A DNA stretch of 41,402 bases, taken from DATEBA01 sp035288045 (GTDB lineage Bacteria > Actinomycetota > UBA4738 > HRBIN12). The translations under genes and the position numbers were made by a program. Shown here in pieces: positions 16,570 to 25,186 of this stretch; position 1 is the stretch's first letter; each line of letters begins with the position of its first letter. The stretch is from the NCBI GenBank assembly GCA_035288045.1, contig DATEBA010000034.1, forward strand, positions 1 through 41,402. The letters are read 5' to 3'. The notes beneath the pieces are model-generated. The model worked only from the letters and a program-made list of their open reading frames with translations. It was not told where the DNA came from and ran no database searches.

Positions 16570-16964
16570 AACGGTCCGGCGACGTCGACGAGCTGGTCGA
16601 GGCGGCGCGCGCCGCGAGGGCGAACGCCCACGCCCCCTACAGCCGGTTCGGGGTCGGCGCGGCCGTGCTCGCCGGAGACCGCGTGTTCGTGGGGGTGAAC
16701 GTGGAGAACGCGAGCTACCCACTCTCGGTCTGCGCGGAGCGGAACGCCGTAGCGGCGGCCGTCGCGGCGGGGGAGCGCGAGTTCCTCGCGGTCGCGGTGG
16801 TCGCCGACGACGAGGAGCCGACGCCGCCCTGCGGGGGGTGCCGTCAGGTGCTCCACGAGTTCGGTCCCGGCATGCTCGTCGTGTCGGAGAACGAGCGGGG
16901 CAAGCGCAACGAGTGGACGCTGGCCGACCTGTTTCCCGACGCGTTCGAGCGCCCCTTGCCCTAG
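16566..16964 (+). CDS. cdd: Cytidine deaminase
   Basis: This pyrimidine salvage enzyme (132 aa) converts cytidine and deoxycytidine to uridine forms. It has the catalytic CAERNA segment (Cys zinc ligand and catalytic Glu) and the second zinc motif PCGGCRQ, typical of the small tetrameric enzyme. APYSRFGVGAAV and VNVENASYPLSVCAER are family signatures. The GTG overlaps the previous stop by 4 bp, and the stop codon is directly followed by the era ATG. It and deoC downstream suggest nucleoside salvage. Confidence 0.95.
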   Translation: MKRSGDVDELVEAARAARANAHAPYSRFGVGAAVLAGDRVFVGVNVENASYPLSVCAERNAVAAAVAAGEREFLAVAVVADDEEPTPPCGGCRQVLHEFGPGMLVVSENERGKRNEWTLADLFPDAFERPLP

Positions 16965-17846
16965 ATGGCGTTCCGCTCCGGGATCGTGGCCGTCGTGGGC
17001 CGCCCCAACGTCGGGAAGTCGACCCTGGTGAACGCGCTGGTCGGGCAGAAGGTCGCGATCGTATCCGACAAGCCGCAGACGACGCGGAGCGGGATACGGG
17101 GGATCCTGACTACCGACGACTACCAGGTCGTCTTCACCGACACGCCCGGTTTCCACAAGCCCCGGACGCTGCTCGGAGAGCGGCTTAACCAGGCGGTGAG
17201 CGCCTCGGTTCAGGACGTGGACGTAGTGGTGCAGGTGGTCGACGCGAAGACGGGCGTCGGCCGGGGCGACGCCTTCGTGTTCGAGCGTCAGATCGCGCCG
17301 GCGGCGTGCCCCAGCGTGTGCGCCGTGAACAAGGCCGACGCGATCGGCGGCCGCGGGATAGTTCCCCAGCTTGCCGGCGCCGCGGAGCTCGGCGTCTTCG
17401 ACGAGATCCTGCCGGTCTCCGCGCTCCGCGGCGCCGGCATCTCCGAGCTCCTGACCCTCGTCGTCGATCGCCTTCCCGAAGGACCGCCACTATACCCGCG
17501 CGACGAGGTGACCGATCAGCCGCTCGAGATCCGGCTGGCCGAGATCGTTCGCGAGAAGGCCCTCGCGCTCACGCGGGAGGAGGTGCCGCATTCGATCGCG
17601 GTCGTCGTGGACGATGTCGAGCGTGAGGAGGGGCTCGTCCGCGTACACGCGACGCTCGCAGTGGAGCGCGACTCGCAGAAGGGGATCGTGATCGGGCGGG
17701 GCGGCGAGATGTTGAAGACGATCGGCACCCGCGCACGCGAGGAGATGGAACCGTTGCTGAGCGCGAAGGTGTTCCTCGACCTTCGGGTAAAGGTCTTCAA
17801 GGAATGGCAGCGCGACCCGAAGGCCCTCTCACGCTTGGGGCTCTAG
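16965..17846 (+). CDS. era: GTPase Era
   Basis: Era (293 aa) is a GTPase that binds 16S rRNA near its 3' end during 30S assembly. G1 GRPNVGKST, G3 DTPGFHKP and G4 NKAD are visible, and the C-terminal KH domain contains GIVIGRGGEMLKTIG. The ATG immediately abuts the cdd stop codon. With YbeY in the same operon this forms a ribosome maturation group. The stop overlaps by 4 bp the convergent cupredoxin gene. Confidence 0.96.
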   Translation: MAFRSGIVAVVGRPNVGKSTLVNALVGQKVAIVSDKPQTTRSGIRGILTTDDYQVVFTDTPGFHKPRTLLGERLNQAVSASVQDVDVVVQVVDAKTGVGRGDAFVFERQIAPAACPSVCAVNKADAIGGRGIVPQLAGAAELGVFDEILPVSALRGAGISELLTLVVDRLPEGPPLYPRDEVTDQPLEIRLAEIVREKALALTREEVPHSIAVVVDDVEREEGLVRVHATLAVERDSQKGIVIGRGGEMLKTIGTRAREEMEPLLSAKVFLDLRVKVFKEWQRDPKALSRLGL

Positions 17847-18280
17847 GCCGAGGCGACCACAAGCACGCCCTCCATGCCCAGGGTCTGGTGGTACCGGCAG
17901 AAAACCTCGTAGGTGCCGGGCTCGAGCCCGATCGCCTCGCCGCGGAACGTATCGCCTGCTTCGACGTCGACCGAGATCCCCGTTCCGGTGACGGTCCAGT
18001 TGTGGAGGAAGCTCCCCCGGTTCTCGATCACGGGGCCCTGCTCGGTACCGACGGCGACGCACAGCGGCTCGAAGCTGTAGTCCTCCATCGCGAGCGAGAA
18101 CGTCGCGCCGGCCTCGGTGGCGTCCTCGCAGCCGGCCGGCGGCCCCGTCGGCGCGGGCGAGGATGGCGGCGGCTCCGTCGTCGGCGGCGGGGTGGTCGGT
18201 CCGGCGCCGTTCGTGGCCTCGTTCCGGCACGCGGAGAGAAAGATCACGAGCACGAGTGGCACTACCGCCGCCTTGCGCAC
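17843..18280 (-). CDS. Cupredoxin-domain lipoprotein (copper-binding)
   Basis: This exported lipoprotein (145 aa, GTG at 18280) has a signal peptide ending in the lipobox LSAC (Cys 18), then a Pro/Thr/Ser-rich linker (about 25-55), then a single cupredoxin domain. Copper ligands are visible as His in FLHNWTV and Cys, His and Met in FCRYHQTLGMEG. AGGAGG lies 5 bases upstream of the GTG, which decides the start; a longer frame exists upstream without a signal peptide. It probably carries electrons or holds copper outside the membrane. A second such protein is encoded at 36233-36637. Confidence 0.85.
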   Translation of the reverse strand: MRKAAVVPLVLVIFLSACRNEATNGAGPTTPPPTTEPPPSSPAPTGPPAGCEDATEAGATFSLAMEDYSFEPLCVAVGTEQGPVIENRGSFLHNWTVTGTGISVDVEAGDTFRGEAIGLEPGTYEVFCRYHQTLGMEGVLVVASA

Positions 18281-18332
18281 GCGGACCTCCTCTCGGCAGG
18301 CTGGAGCCGGGCACGTGCGAGGATAGCCCGCG

Positions 18333-19088
18333 ATGGAGCCGGAGGCGAGGAACCTTCTCCTCTCGATCGTGGCGTGCCTGGATCTCACCTCGCTGGACGA
18401 CTCCGACGGCGATGAGTCGATCGGGGCGCTGTGCGAGCGAGCGCTCCATCCGGGTGAGGGTCTGCCTCATGCCGCGGCCGTTTGTGTTCTCCCCCGGTTC
18501 GTGCCGCTCGTTCGCGAACGGCTCACCGGAAGCGAGGTTCGTGTGGCGGCCGCCGCCGGTGCGTTCCCCGAGGGAACGGCGCCGCTCGAGGTCCGTGTGA
18601 CCGAGATCCGCGATGCTGTCGCGGCGGGTGCCGACGAGATCGACACGGTGCTCGACCACCGCGCGCTCGTCTCGGGTCGGGAGCAGGACGTGCGGGCGGC
18701 CCTCGCGGCGTCGCGGCGAGCTTGCGGCGAGCGAGTCATGAAGGTGATCCTCGAGACCGGCGCCCTCCCCTCCGAGAACCACGTCCGGTCGGCCGCGCGC
18801 GTCGCGATCGAGGAGGGGGCGGACTTCGTCAAGTCCTCGACGGGGAAGACCGCCCCGGGAGTGAACGTGGGGTCGGCGAGGGTGATGATGCGGGCCGTCC
18901 GTGACATCGAGGCCGAGACCGGGGTCGCGGCGGGCATTAAGCTCTCCGGCGGCATCCGGACCGTGGAGCAGGCGCTGGGCTACGCTCGGCTCTTCGTCGA
19001 GATCCTGGGTGTGACACCGGCTCAGGGCCGGTTCCGGATCGGCGCCTCCTCCCTCCTCGACGACCTAGTTGGTTCCTTGGTCGGGTAG
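18333..19088 (+). CDS. deoC: Deoxyribose-phosphate aldolase
   Basis: The enzyme (251 aa) cleaves 2-deoxyribose 5-phosphate to glyceraldehyde 3-phosphate and acetaldehyde in deoxynucleoside catabolism. Motifs include MKVILETGAL, the Schiff-base lysine in DFVKSSTGK, the second lysine in GIKLSGGIR and the phosphate-binding RIGASSLLDDL. Length fits the long class of DeoC. It is divergent from the cupredoxin gene with a 52-base gap. It does not overlap other nucleoside genes here but is close to cdd. Confidence 0.92.
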   Translation: MEPEARNLLLSIVACLDLTSLDDSDGDESIGALCERALHPGEGLPHAAAVCVLPRFVPLVRERLTGSEVRVAAAAGAFPEGTAPLEVRVTEIRDAVAAGADEIDTVLDHRALVSGREQDVRAALAASRRACGERVMKVILETGALPSENHVRSAARVAIEEGADFVKSSTGKTAPGVNVGSARVMMRAVRDIEAETGVAAGIKLSGGIRTVEQALGYARLFVEILGVTPAQGRFRIGASSLLDDLVGSLVG

Positions 19089-19109
19089 GCCGGCTCCAGG
19101 GGTAATGGC

Positions 19110-20765
19110 ATGATTGCCTCCGTGGGGGACGGTATCGTTCTTTCGGGCGACGAAGCGCTCAAGGCGGGAGACTGGGAAGCCGCCAGGGCGGCCTTCGAGC
19201 CGGCGCTCGCCGCCGGGGAGACTCCTGAGGCCCTCGACGGACTCGGGCAAGCCCTGTGGTGGCTGGGCGACGTGGACGGAGCCATCGCCAGCCGGGAGCG
19301 CGCGTACGCCGCTTTCCGCAGGTCGGGCGATCGCCGCCGTGCCGCGCGGATCGCGCTCTGGGTTTCGCGCGAGTACCTGGCCGTGCGCGCGAATCTCCCC
19401 GCTAGCAACGGATGGCTCGCCCGGGCCGAAGGGCTGATCCGCGATCTGGGCGAGGACCACGAGGCCGGCTGGCTCGCGCTCGCGAAAGCCGGTCGCGCGG
19501 ACGACCCCGACGACATGCTGCGCCTGGCGGACGAGGCCCTCGAGATCGCGCGCCGGCTCGGCGAGAGCGATCTCGAGGCGGCCGCGATCGCGCACATCGG
19601 CCTCGCCCGCATCCGCGGCGGTGACGTCTCCGGTGGGCTCGCTCGTATGGACGAGGCGATGGCGGCGGCCACCGGAGGCGAGGTCGCCGACCCGGCGGCC
19701 GTCGGCGACATCTGTTGCACCGTCGTGCTGGGGTGCGAGGAGGCCTCCGACATGGATCGCCTCGAGAAGTGGGGCAAGGTGATCGAGTCCTTCCTCGAGA
19801 GGAACCTCCACGCGCCGCTCCTGTCGTTCTGCGGGACCTGCTGCGCAGAGGTCTTCGTCGCGAACGGACGGTTCGTCGAGGCCGAGCGGGAGCTGGTGCA
19901 GGCGCTCCGAACCCTCGAGCAGACCGGCCACCGGGCCCGGTGCGTGCACCCTGCCGCGAAGCTCGCCGAGCTCCGGGTGCTCCAGGGAAGGCTCGAGGAG
20001 GCGGAGCGTCTTCTGGAGGGCTACGAGGACATGCCCGACGCGCTTCGGGCGAGCGCGATGCTCCACCTCGCGCGAGGGCAGGCGACCCTTGCGGCGGCGC
20101 TCCTGCTCCGGCGGCTCAACCAGCTCGGGCGCGACAACTTCCTCGCAGTTCCAGTCCTTGCGCTCCTCGTGCAGGCGCAGATCGCGCAGGGGGAGACGAC
20201 CACGGCGGCGGCGACCTCGGCGGAGCTCGAGCGGCTCGCGGGCGGCTCGGGAGAGCCGCGGGTCATGGCGATCGCGGCCCTTGCTGCCGGCCGCCTGGCG
20301 AGGGCGGCCGGGGATCCCTCCGCGCGAGGCAAGCTCGAGTCGGCGCTCGAGATCTTCTCGCGCCTGCAGATGCCGGTGGACGCAGCCGGCACCCGGATGG
20401 AGCTGGCGCGAACTCTCCGCGGATCCGAGCCGGAGGTGGCGGCGAGGGAGGCGCGACTGGCTCAGGATGCGTTGGAGGAGGCGGGCGCCACGCAACCGGC
20501 CGACGAGGCGGCCGCGCTCGTCCGCGAGCTCGGCGGCCCGGCGCGCACGGGCCCCAAGCAGCTCGGATTGCTCAGCAAGCGCGAGACCGAGGTGCTCCGA
20601 CTCCTCGGCGAGGGCCTGACGAACGCCGAGATCGCCGCGCGCCTGTTCATAAGCACGAAGACCGCCGGGCACCACGTGAGCAGCATCCTTGCGAAGCTCC
20701 AGCTGAAGAGCCGGGCCGAAGCCGCCGGCTACGCCCTTCGCTACCCGCCTCCCGACCAGGAATAG
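19110..20765 (+). CDS. LuxR-type regulator with TPR-like helical repeats
   Basis: The protein is 551 aa. The C-terminal about 65 residues are a LuxR/NarL helix-turn-helix (LLSKRETEVLRLLGEGLTNAEIAARLFISTKTAGHH). The rest is a long array of TPR-like helical repeats, for example LKAGDWEAARAAFEPALAAGE and LGDVDGAIASRERAYAAF. No Walker A site or receiver domain is seen, so it is not a full MalT-like ATPase and not a standard response regulator. It starts 21 bases after deoC. Its signal and targets are unknown; helical repeats in such proteins usually bind proteins or ligands. Confidence 0.82.
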   Translation: MIASVGDGIVLSGDEALKAGDWEAARAAFEPALAAGETPEALDGLGQALWWLGDVDGAIASRERAYAAFRRSGDRRRAARIALWVSREYLAVRANLPASNGWLARAEGLIRDLGEDHEAGWLALAKAGRADDPDDMLRLADEALEIARRLGESDLEAAAIAHIGLARIRGGDVSGGLARMDEAMAAATGGEVADPAAVGDICCTVVLGCEEASDMDRLEKWGKVIESFLERNLHAPLLSFCGTCCAEVFVANGRFVEAERELVQALRTLEQTGHRARCVHPAAKLAELRVLQGRLEEAERLLEGYEDMPDALRASAMLHLARGQATLAAALLLRRLNQLGRDNFLAVPVLALLVQAQIAQGETTTAAATSAELERLAGGSGEPRVMAIAALAAGRLARAAGDPSARGKLESALEIFSRLQMPVDAAGTRMELARTLRGSEPEVAAREARLAQDALEEAGATQPADEAAALVRELGGPARTGPKQLGLLSKRETEVLRLLGEGLTNAEIAARLFISTKTAGHHVSSILAKLQLKSRAEAAGYALRYPPPDQE

Positions 20766-20836
20766 GGAATCCTCCCGATCCTTCTCGCCGGCACCGGGCG
20801 CATCCTCGCTACGTCCGACGATGAAGGAGGTGCGCG

Positions 20837-21403
20837 ATGGGTGCGCAGCAGGCGGGGAAAGGGCGGGCGAACGCCCTCAAGGCACCGCTCACGGTCCGGA
20901 TCGAGGAGCCGTGCAAGGCGCCGGCCGAGGTGGTCTACGGCCTTGTCGCCGACCTTCGCCGGCACATGGAGTGGGCCGGCGAGATGCAGCCCAAGAAGAA
21001 CTTCCGGCTGGCCTCGATGGAGGCGCCCGAGGGCGAGGCGACCGTCGGGACGGAGTTCCGGACCGTCGGCGCCGACCCGAGCGGGCGGTTCACGGACGCC
21101 TCGGTGGTCACGGAGGCGATCAGGCCGCGGGAGTTCGAGTTCGTGACCGAGGCACACCTTGACACGAAGAAGGGACGCGGCGTGGACTGGACGAACGTCC
21201 ACCGCTACGAGGTCGTCCCCGACGGCGAAGGGTCGCGGATCGCCTACGCGCTCCGGGTCGAGCGGATCAGCGACCTCCCCGGCTCCATGGCCGCGTTGAA
21301 GGTGCCGGGCCTCAGGGGGATGGCGGGCAAGATATCGGCGTCGTACATGCGTCGAGGGCTCAAGAACCTCGTGAAGCTCGCGGAGCAGCGCGCGAGCGCG
21401 TGA
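20837..21403 (+). CDS. SRPBCC (START-like) family protein
   Basis: The protein is 188 aa, preceded by AAGGAGG with good spacing to the ATG at 20837. It shows the pattern of polyketide cyclase/dehydrase-type SRPBCC proteins: VRIEEPCKAPAEVVYGLVADLRRHMEWAG near the start, GTEFRTV and RFTDASVVTEAIRPREFEF in the middle, and a C-terminal helix (GLKNLVKLAEQ). These proteins bind small hydrophobic ligands, but the ligand cannot be told from sequence. A strong hairpin follows the stop, so it likely ends a transcript. Confidence 0.75.
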   Translation: MGAQQAGKGRANALKAPLTVRIEEPCKAPAEVVYGLVADLRRHMEWAGEMQPKKNFRLASMEAPEGEATVGTEFRTVGADPSGRFTDASVVTEAIRPREFEFVTEAHLDTKKGRGVDWTNVHRYEVVPDGEGSRIAYALRVERISDLPGSMAALKVPGLRGMAGKISASYMRRGLKNLVKLAEQRASA

Positions 21404-21426
21404 GGGATCGTCAGCAGTAACCAGAC

Positions 21427-21459
21427 CGGGCGGCGGGCGCGGGTAGCGCCCGCCGCCCG
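21427..21459 (+). terminator. GC-rich hairpin, probable terminator after the SRPBCC gene
   Basis: The two arms (21427-21440 and 21446-21459) are perfectly complementary over 14 bp with the 5-base loop GGGTA. There is no T-run after it, as is common in high-GC genomes. It starts 24 bases after the stop codon. Confidence 0.7.
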
Positions 21460-21519
21460 CCCCAAGCGCCGACATCGAATCGCCACATCCTCGCCCGGCA
21501 GGTCCGGGGTGGGCGGCGC

Positions 21520-21525
21520 TACGAT
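21520..21525 (+). promoter_or_regulatory. Putative -10 element of recO (leaderless)
   Basis: TACGAT lies six bases before the ATG at 21532, after a terminator-like hairpin. No ribosome site lies between it and the start. Confidence 0.5.
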
Positions 21526-21531
21526 TCGGGC

Positions 21532-22272
21532 ATGCCGCTCTACAAGGAGCAGGGCATCGTCCTGCGGACCCATCGGCTGGGCGAGGCCGACAAGATCGTG
21601 ACGGTCATGACGCAGGGCGCCGGCAAGGTCCGGGCCGTCGCCAAGGGCGTCCGCAAGACGACGAGCCGCTTCGGGGCGCGGCTCGAGCCCTTCACCCACG
21701 TTTCCCTGCTCATCTACCGCGGCCGCGGTGCGCTCGACACGGTGACCCAGGCCGAGATCGTCGCCGCTCACCGCCCGCTCCGGGACGACCTGTCGCTGTT
21801 CGCTGCCGGAGAGGCGATGTGCGAGGCGGTCGACAAGGTCGCGGAGGAGCACGAGCGAAACGTCCGTCTGTTCCTCCTGCTTCTCTCCGGGATGCGGGCG
21901 CTGGAGACCCGGCCGGCCGACCCGTCGGCCGTGGCGGAGTCGTTCCTGCTGAAGCTCCTCTCCCTCTCCGGGTTTCACCCGAGCCTCACCGCGTGCGCCG
22001 TGTGCGGCGCGCCGAACGCCGAGCTGTTCTCGAGCGGGCAGGGGGGCGCCGTGTGCAGCACGTGCGCGGAGCACGGCGCGGGACCCGCCTCCGGCGCGGC
22101 GCTCACGCTGCTCGCCGATCTGGCGGCCGCGGACATGCCGGAGGCCGATGCCTCCCGGGCCGATGCACGCGTTCGCGGGGAGGCTCGCGCGCTCCTCTAC
22201 GGCTTCGCGGAGTTCCACCTCGAGCGCCGGATGAAGAGTCTGCCCATGCTTGTCAGGAGCCTCGCGCCGTGA
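21532..22272 (+). CDS. recO: DNA repair protein RecO
   Basis: RecO (246 aa) loads RecA onto gapped DNA with RecR. The N-terminal OB fold shows YKEQGIVLRTHRLGEADKIVTV, and GKVRAVAKGVRKTTSRFGARLEPF is characteristic. A zinc site is formed by CAVCG and CSTC (about residues 157-185). The helical domain ends in HLERRMKSLPMLV. Length is normal. Its stop overlaps the uppS GTG; recO-uppS is a frequent actinobacterial pair. Confidence 0.94.
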   Translation: MPLYKEQGIVLRTHRLGEADKIVTVMTQGAGKVRAVAKGVRKTTSRFGARLEPFTHVSLLIYRGRGALDTVTQAEIVAAHRPLRDDLSLFAAGEAMCEAVDKVAEEHERNVRLFLLLLSGMRALETRPADPSAVAESFLLKLLSLSGFHPSLTACAVCGAPNAELFSSGQGGAVCSTCAEHGAGPASGAALTLLADLAAADMPEADASRADARVRGEARALLYGFAEFHLERRMKSLPMLVRSLAP

Positions 22273-23009
22273 GCACGTATCTGCACGACCTCGACCTCGA
22301 CCGGCTTCCCCGCCACGTCGGCATCGTCATGGACGGCAACGGCAGGTGGGCCAAGCACCGCGGCCTGCCGCGCACCGAGGGGCACGCCGCGGGCGAGCGC
22401 GCCATGTGGGACACGGTGGTCGGCGCCCACGAGGTGGGCCTGCGATGGCTGACGATGTTCGCCTTCTCCACCGAGAACTGGAACCGTCCGAAGTCCGAGG
22501 TCCGCTACCTCATGGGCTTCAACCGAGGACTGCTCCGCCGCCGTCGCGCGGAGCTGCACGAGATGGGCGTCCGGGTCCGTTTCCTGGGCCGGCGCGACTG
22601 GCGCGTGCCTCGCTCGGTCCTGCGGGAGATGGAGATCACCGAGGAGCTCACACGAGACGACGAGGGGATGACGCTCACGATCGCGTTCAACTACGGCGGG
22701 CGGATCGAGATCGTCGACGCGGTGAAGCGGATCCTCGCCGACCACGATGCCGGGCGACTTCGCGGCGAGAAGCTCACGCCCGAGAGCATCGCGTCGCGCC
22801 TGAACCTTCCCGACACGCCCGACCCCGACCTCATCATCCGGACCAGCGGCGAGCAGAGGATCTCCAACTTCCTGCTGTGGCAGGCGGCCTACTCCGAGCT
22901 CTGGTTCACGCCGGTGCTCTGGCCGGACTTCAACCGGGAGCATCTCTTCGAGGCGATCCGCGACTACCAGAAGCGCTCGCGCCGATTCGGTCTGGTAACC
23001 GAGGACTGA
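22269..23009 (+). CDS. uppS: Isoprenyl transferase (undecaprenyl/decaprenyl diphosphate synthase)
   Basis: This cis-prenyltransferase (246 aa) makes the C50-C55 lipid carrier for cell-wall synthesis. Signatures are HVGIVMDGNGRWAKHRG near the N-terminus, AFSTENWNRP, IAFNYGGR, and LIIRTSGEQRISNFLLWQ with the C-terminal SELWFTPVLWPDF. The GTG start at 22269 overlaps the recO stop by 4 bp. Product chain length cannot be told from sequence, so uppS is a family-level symbol. Confidence 0.95.
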   Translation: MSTYLHDLDLDRLPRHVGIVMDGNGRWAKHRGLPRTEGHAAGERAMWDTVVGAHEVGLRWLTMFAFSTENWNRPKSEVRYLMGFNRGLLRRRRAELHEMGVRVRFLGRRDWRVPRSVLREMEITEELTRDDEGMTLTIAFNYGGRIEIVDAVKRILADHDAGRLRGEKLTPESIASRLNLPDTPDPDLIIRTSGEQRISNFLLWQAAYSELWFTPVLWPDFNREHLFEAIRDYQKRSRRFGLVTED

Positions 23010-23050
23010 CCCCAGGCCCACGAGGACCCTAGGGCGAGGCCCGAACGCGG

Positions 23051-23067
23051 CGGGGCCAAGGGCCCCG
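23051..23067 (+). terminator. Short GC hairpin downstream of uppS
   Basis: CGGGGCC and GGCCCCG pair over 7 bp around the loop AAG, 41 bases after the uppS stop. It is a weak candidate terminator since such sequences also arise by chance at this GC content. Confidence 0.35.
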
Positions 23068-23126
23068 AGCTGCGCCTTCTCGCGTCCGTAGCCTGGTCCA
23101 GAGCACTCCGAAAAGGGGAACGGCTG

Positions 23127-24380
23127 ATGGCTCGGGACGCGAAGGTGATGGACCGACTGCCGAACCGCTGGTTGTTCGTTGCCGCCGCGATCGCGATGCA
23201 GGCGGTGCTGGGCAACCTCTACTCTTGGAGTATATTCCGCGATCCCCTGATGGACGAGCACGGGTGGTCGCTCGCCCAGGCGACGGTGCCGTTCCAGCTC
23301 TCGATTGCGTTCTTCGCCCTCGGCGTCATAGTCGCCGGCCGCTGGCAGGACCGCGTCGGCCCGCGGCGGGTTGCGGTCACCGGTGGCGTGATCCTAGGGT
23401 CCGGGTTCCTGCTCGCGAGCTTCGTCGGGGACTCGCTGTGGGGCCTGTACCTGAGCTACGGCGCGTTGGGCGGGCTCGGGATCGGGTTCGCCTACGTAAC
23501 GCCGATCGCGACCTGCGTGAAGTGGTTCCCCGACATGCGGGGGACCGTCACCGGTCTGGCGGTCCTCGGGTTCGGAGCCGGCACGGTGATCGGCGCCCCG
23601 GTCGGCACGGCGCTGATCGATCGGATCGGCGTGTATCAGACCTTCGCCCTCGGCGGCCTCTTCGGGCTTGCGGTCGTGGTCGCGGGAACCGTGCTTCGCA
23701 ACCCACCCGAGAGCTTCCGGCCACAGGGCTGGACGCCGGCCGCAGCCCGCGCCGCCGCGCGAGAGTTCGGCCCGACCGAGATGGCTCGAACCTGGCAGTT
23801 CTACGTGTTGTGGGTGACGTATCTGCTGTGGGCGGGCGTGGGGTTGATGGCGATCTCCCAAGCCGCCCCGATGGGCGAGGAGCTCGCGGACCTCACGTCG
23901 AAGGCGGCCGCGGGTGCGCTGTCCACGATGGCGATCTTCAACGGTCTCGGCCGCCCGTCCTACGGGTGGCTCTCCGATCGGGTAGGGCGCCGCGCGGCCG
24001 CCCTCCTCGCTCAGGGGGTGTACGTCGTCGCGCTCCTTGCCGTGCTTCCGAACGCCGGCTCGTTCCCTGCCTACGCGCTCGGCATCAGCATGGTCGGCTT
24101 CTCGTTCGGAGGCGCCCTCGGCATGATGCCGGCCCTGACTGCCGACTACTACGGGACCAAGAACCTAGGGGTGAACTACGGCTGGATGTTCACCGCCTAC
24201 GGCACCGCCGGGATCCTGGGTCCGCTGATCGCGGTGCAGGTGCACGAGGCGACCGGCGCCTGGACGAACGTGTTCTTCATCCTGGCCGGGCTGTCGGTCG
24301 TGACGGCCGTCCTGGCGCTCGTGCTCAGGCCCCCGCACCGGGTCGAGGAGCCCGCGGCCGAGGCGCGCCGCGCCGCCTAG
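23127..24380 (+). CDS. MFS transporter, oxalate/formate antiporter (OFA) type
   Basis: The protein (417 aa) has about twelve predicted membrane helices. The opening NRWLFVAAAIAMQAVLGNLYSWSIF with GWSLAQATVPFQLSIAFFALG, and WQDRVGPRRV between helices 2 and 3, are typical of the OFA subfamily, whose members move oxalate, formate and other small carboxylates. A second MFS loop motif is SDRVGRRAA. No oxalate metabolism genes lie nearby, so the substrate is open. The ATG at 23127 is preceded by an AAGGGG-like site (23114-23119). Confidence 0.85.
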   Translation: MARDAKVMDRLPNRWLFVAAAIAMQAVLGNLYSWSIFRDPLMDEHGWSLAQATVPFQLSIAFFALGVIVAGRWQDRVGPRRVAVTGGVILGSGFLLASFVGDSLWGLYLSYGALGGLGIGFAYVTPIATCVKWFPDMRGTVTGLAVLGFGAGTVIGAPVGTALIDRIGVYQTFALGGLFGLAVVVAGTVLRNPPESFRPQGWTPAAARAAAREFGPTEMARTWQFYVLWVTYLLWAGVGLMAISQAAPMGEELADLTSKAAAGALSTMAIFNGLGRPSYGWLSDRVGRRAAALLAQGVYVVALLAVLPNAGSFPAYALGISMVGFSFGGALGMMPALTADYYGTKNLGVNYGWMFTAYGTAGILGPLIAVQVHEATGAWTNVFFILAGLSVVTAVLALVLRPPHRVEEPAAEARRAA

Positions 24381-24398
24381 ACCGGAACGCCTCCGAGC

Positions 24399-24923
24399 CT
24401 AGTGAACAGGGCGACCTTCCCGGTGGGCGCCCGCGGTAGTGCGCGCCATATCGGCCTCACCAACGAAGACGGTCCGCTCCCCACGGGCCCTTGGTCTCGA
24501 CGGCGGACGCTCAGGCCGCCAGACGTAGCGGAGCACCAGGAACGCGAGCGCGGAGTAGATCGCGGCCGTGAGGACGACGAACGCCAGGCGAGCCCCACCG
24601 GCGGCGTCCACCCAGCGCCCCGCAAACCATCCCGCAGCCGCGCCGAGTCCAACCACGACCGCGGTGACGGCGGCCTTGCCGAGGGCGCCGAATGTCGTCC
24701 CACCGGCCCCGCGACCCGAGGGCGGCCCGATGTCGGGGAGGGCAATCAGTCGCTCCCGGGGCCGCGGAGGTATGCCTCGCTCGATCGTGACGTAGTCGGT
24801 GGAAGGCTCCTTCTCCGGAGCGCCCTCCTCGGTTCTGACCGGGATCGGCGTGTAACAGCGCCAGCACCAGCGCATCCCCGGCGTGAGCCGGGCACCGCAG
24901 TGAGTGCACCCTGGATCGGCCAT
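24399..24923 (-). CDS. Zinc-ribbon protein with two membrane segments, function unknown
   Basis: The protein is 174 aa. The N-terminus holds a zinc ribbon with cysteines 6, 9, 20 and 23 (CTHC and CWRC). A charged, Pro-rich linker follows, then two hydrophobic segments at about 83-104 and 112-134, then a basic tail. It is convergent with the MFS gene (18-base gap). A TAGAAT hexamer on the minus strand and a 17-base palindrome lie just upstream. I do not recognise a named family; the ribbon-linker-two-helix design is common among small actinobacterial membrane proteins. Confidence 0.7.
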   Translation of the reverse strand: MADPGCTHCGARLTPGMRWCWRCYTPIPVRTEEGAPEKEPSTDYVTIERGIPPRPRERLIALPDIGPPSGRGAGGTTFGALGKAAVTAVVVGLGAAAGWFAGRWVDAAGGARLAFVVLTAAIYSALAFLVLRYVWRPERPPSRPRARGERTVFVGEADMARTTAGAHREGRPVH

Positions 24924-24936
24924 ACGTCGTCACCCC

Positions 24937-24953
24937 CGGAAGCGACGCTTCCG
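24937..24953. promoter_or_regulatory. Perfect palindrome upstream of the zinc-ribbon gene
   Basis: CGGAAGCGACGCTTCCG is an 8-bp inverted repeat around a single central base. It lies 14-30 bases before the ATG at 24923. A minus-strand TAGAAT (24965-24960) sits 6 bases further upstream, so the palindrome would overlap the transcript start. It may be an operator or a 5' hairpin. Confidence 0.45.
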
Positions 24954-25130
24954 ATCTGGATTCTAAGCCCAACGCAGGGCGCCACATCGGGCGAAAGTCC
25001 GTTCCGTGGAAGGGGTCGCAGGGGGTCGCAGGGCGCCTAGCTGTAGACGTACCGCCAGAGGCAGCCCCAGGGGTACATGGCCTGTCCGGGCCATCCGTCA
25101 CGTAGCCCCGGGGGTTCCCACGGGGCGGGG

Positions 25131-25136
25131 TAGACT
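25131..25136 (+). promoter_or_regulatory. Putative -10 element of glyS
   Basis: TAGACT lies 50 bases before the glyS GTG. The stretch 24924-25186 otherwise holds GC-rich repeats and no gene. No T-box leader was recognised in it. Confidence 0.4.
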
Positions 25137-25186
25137 CGGGGGCGACGCCAGCGGCCGCAGCCGGCGGCCGGGAGAGGAGGTTCCTC

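Noticed and set aside
20766..20836. Promoter for the SRPBCC gene
   Set aside because: TACGTC and similar hexamers fit TANNNT poorly; only the ribosome site is convincing.
24924..25186. T-box or other riboswitch leader before glyS
   Set aside because: No T-box antiterminator or specifier pattern was seen; only GC-rich repeats and a TAGACT hexamer.
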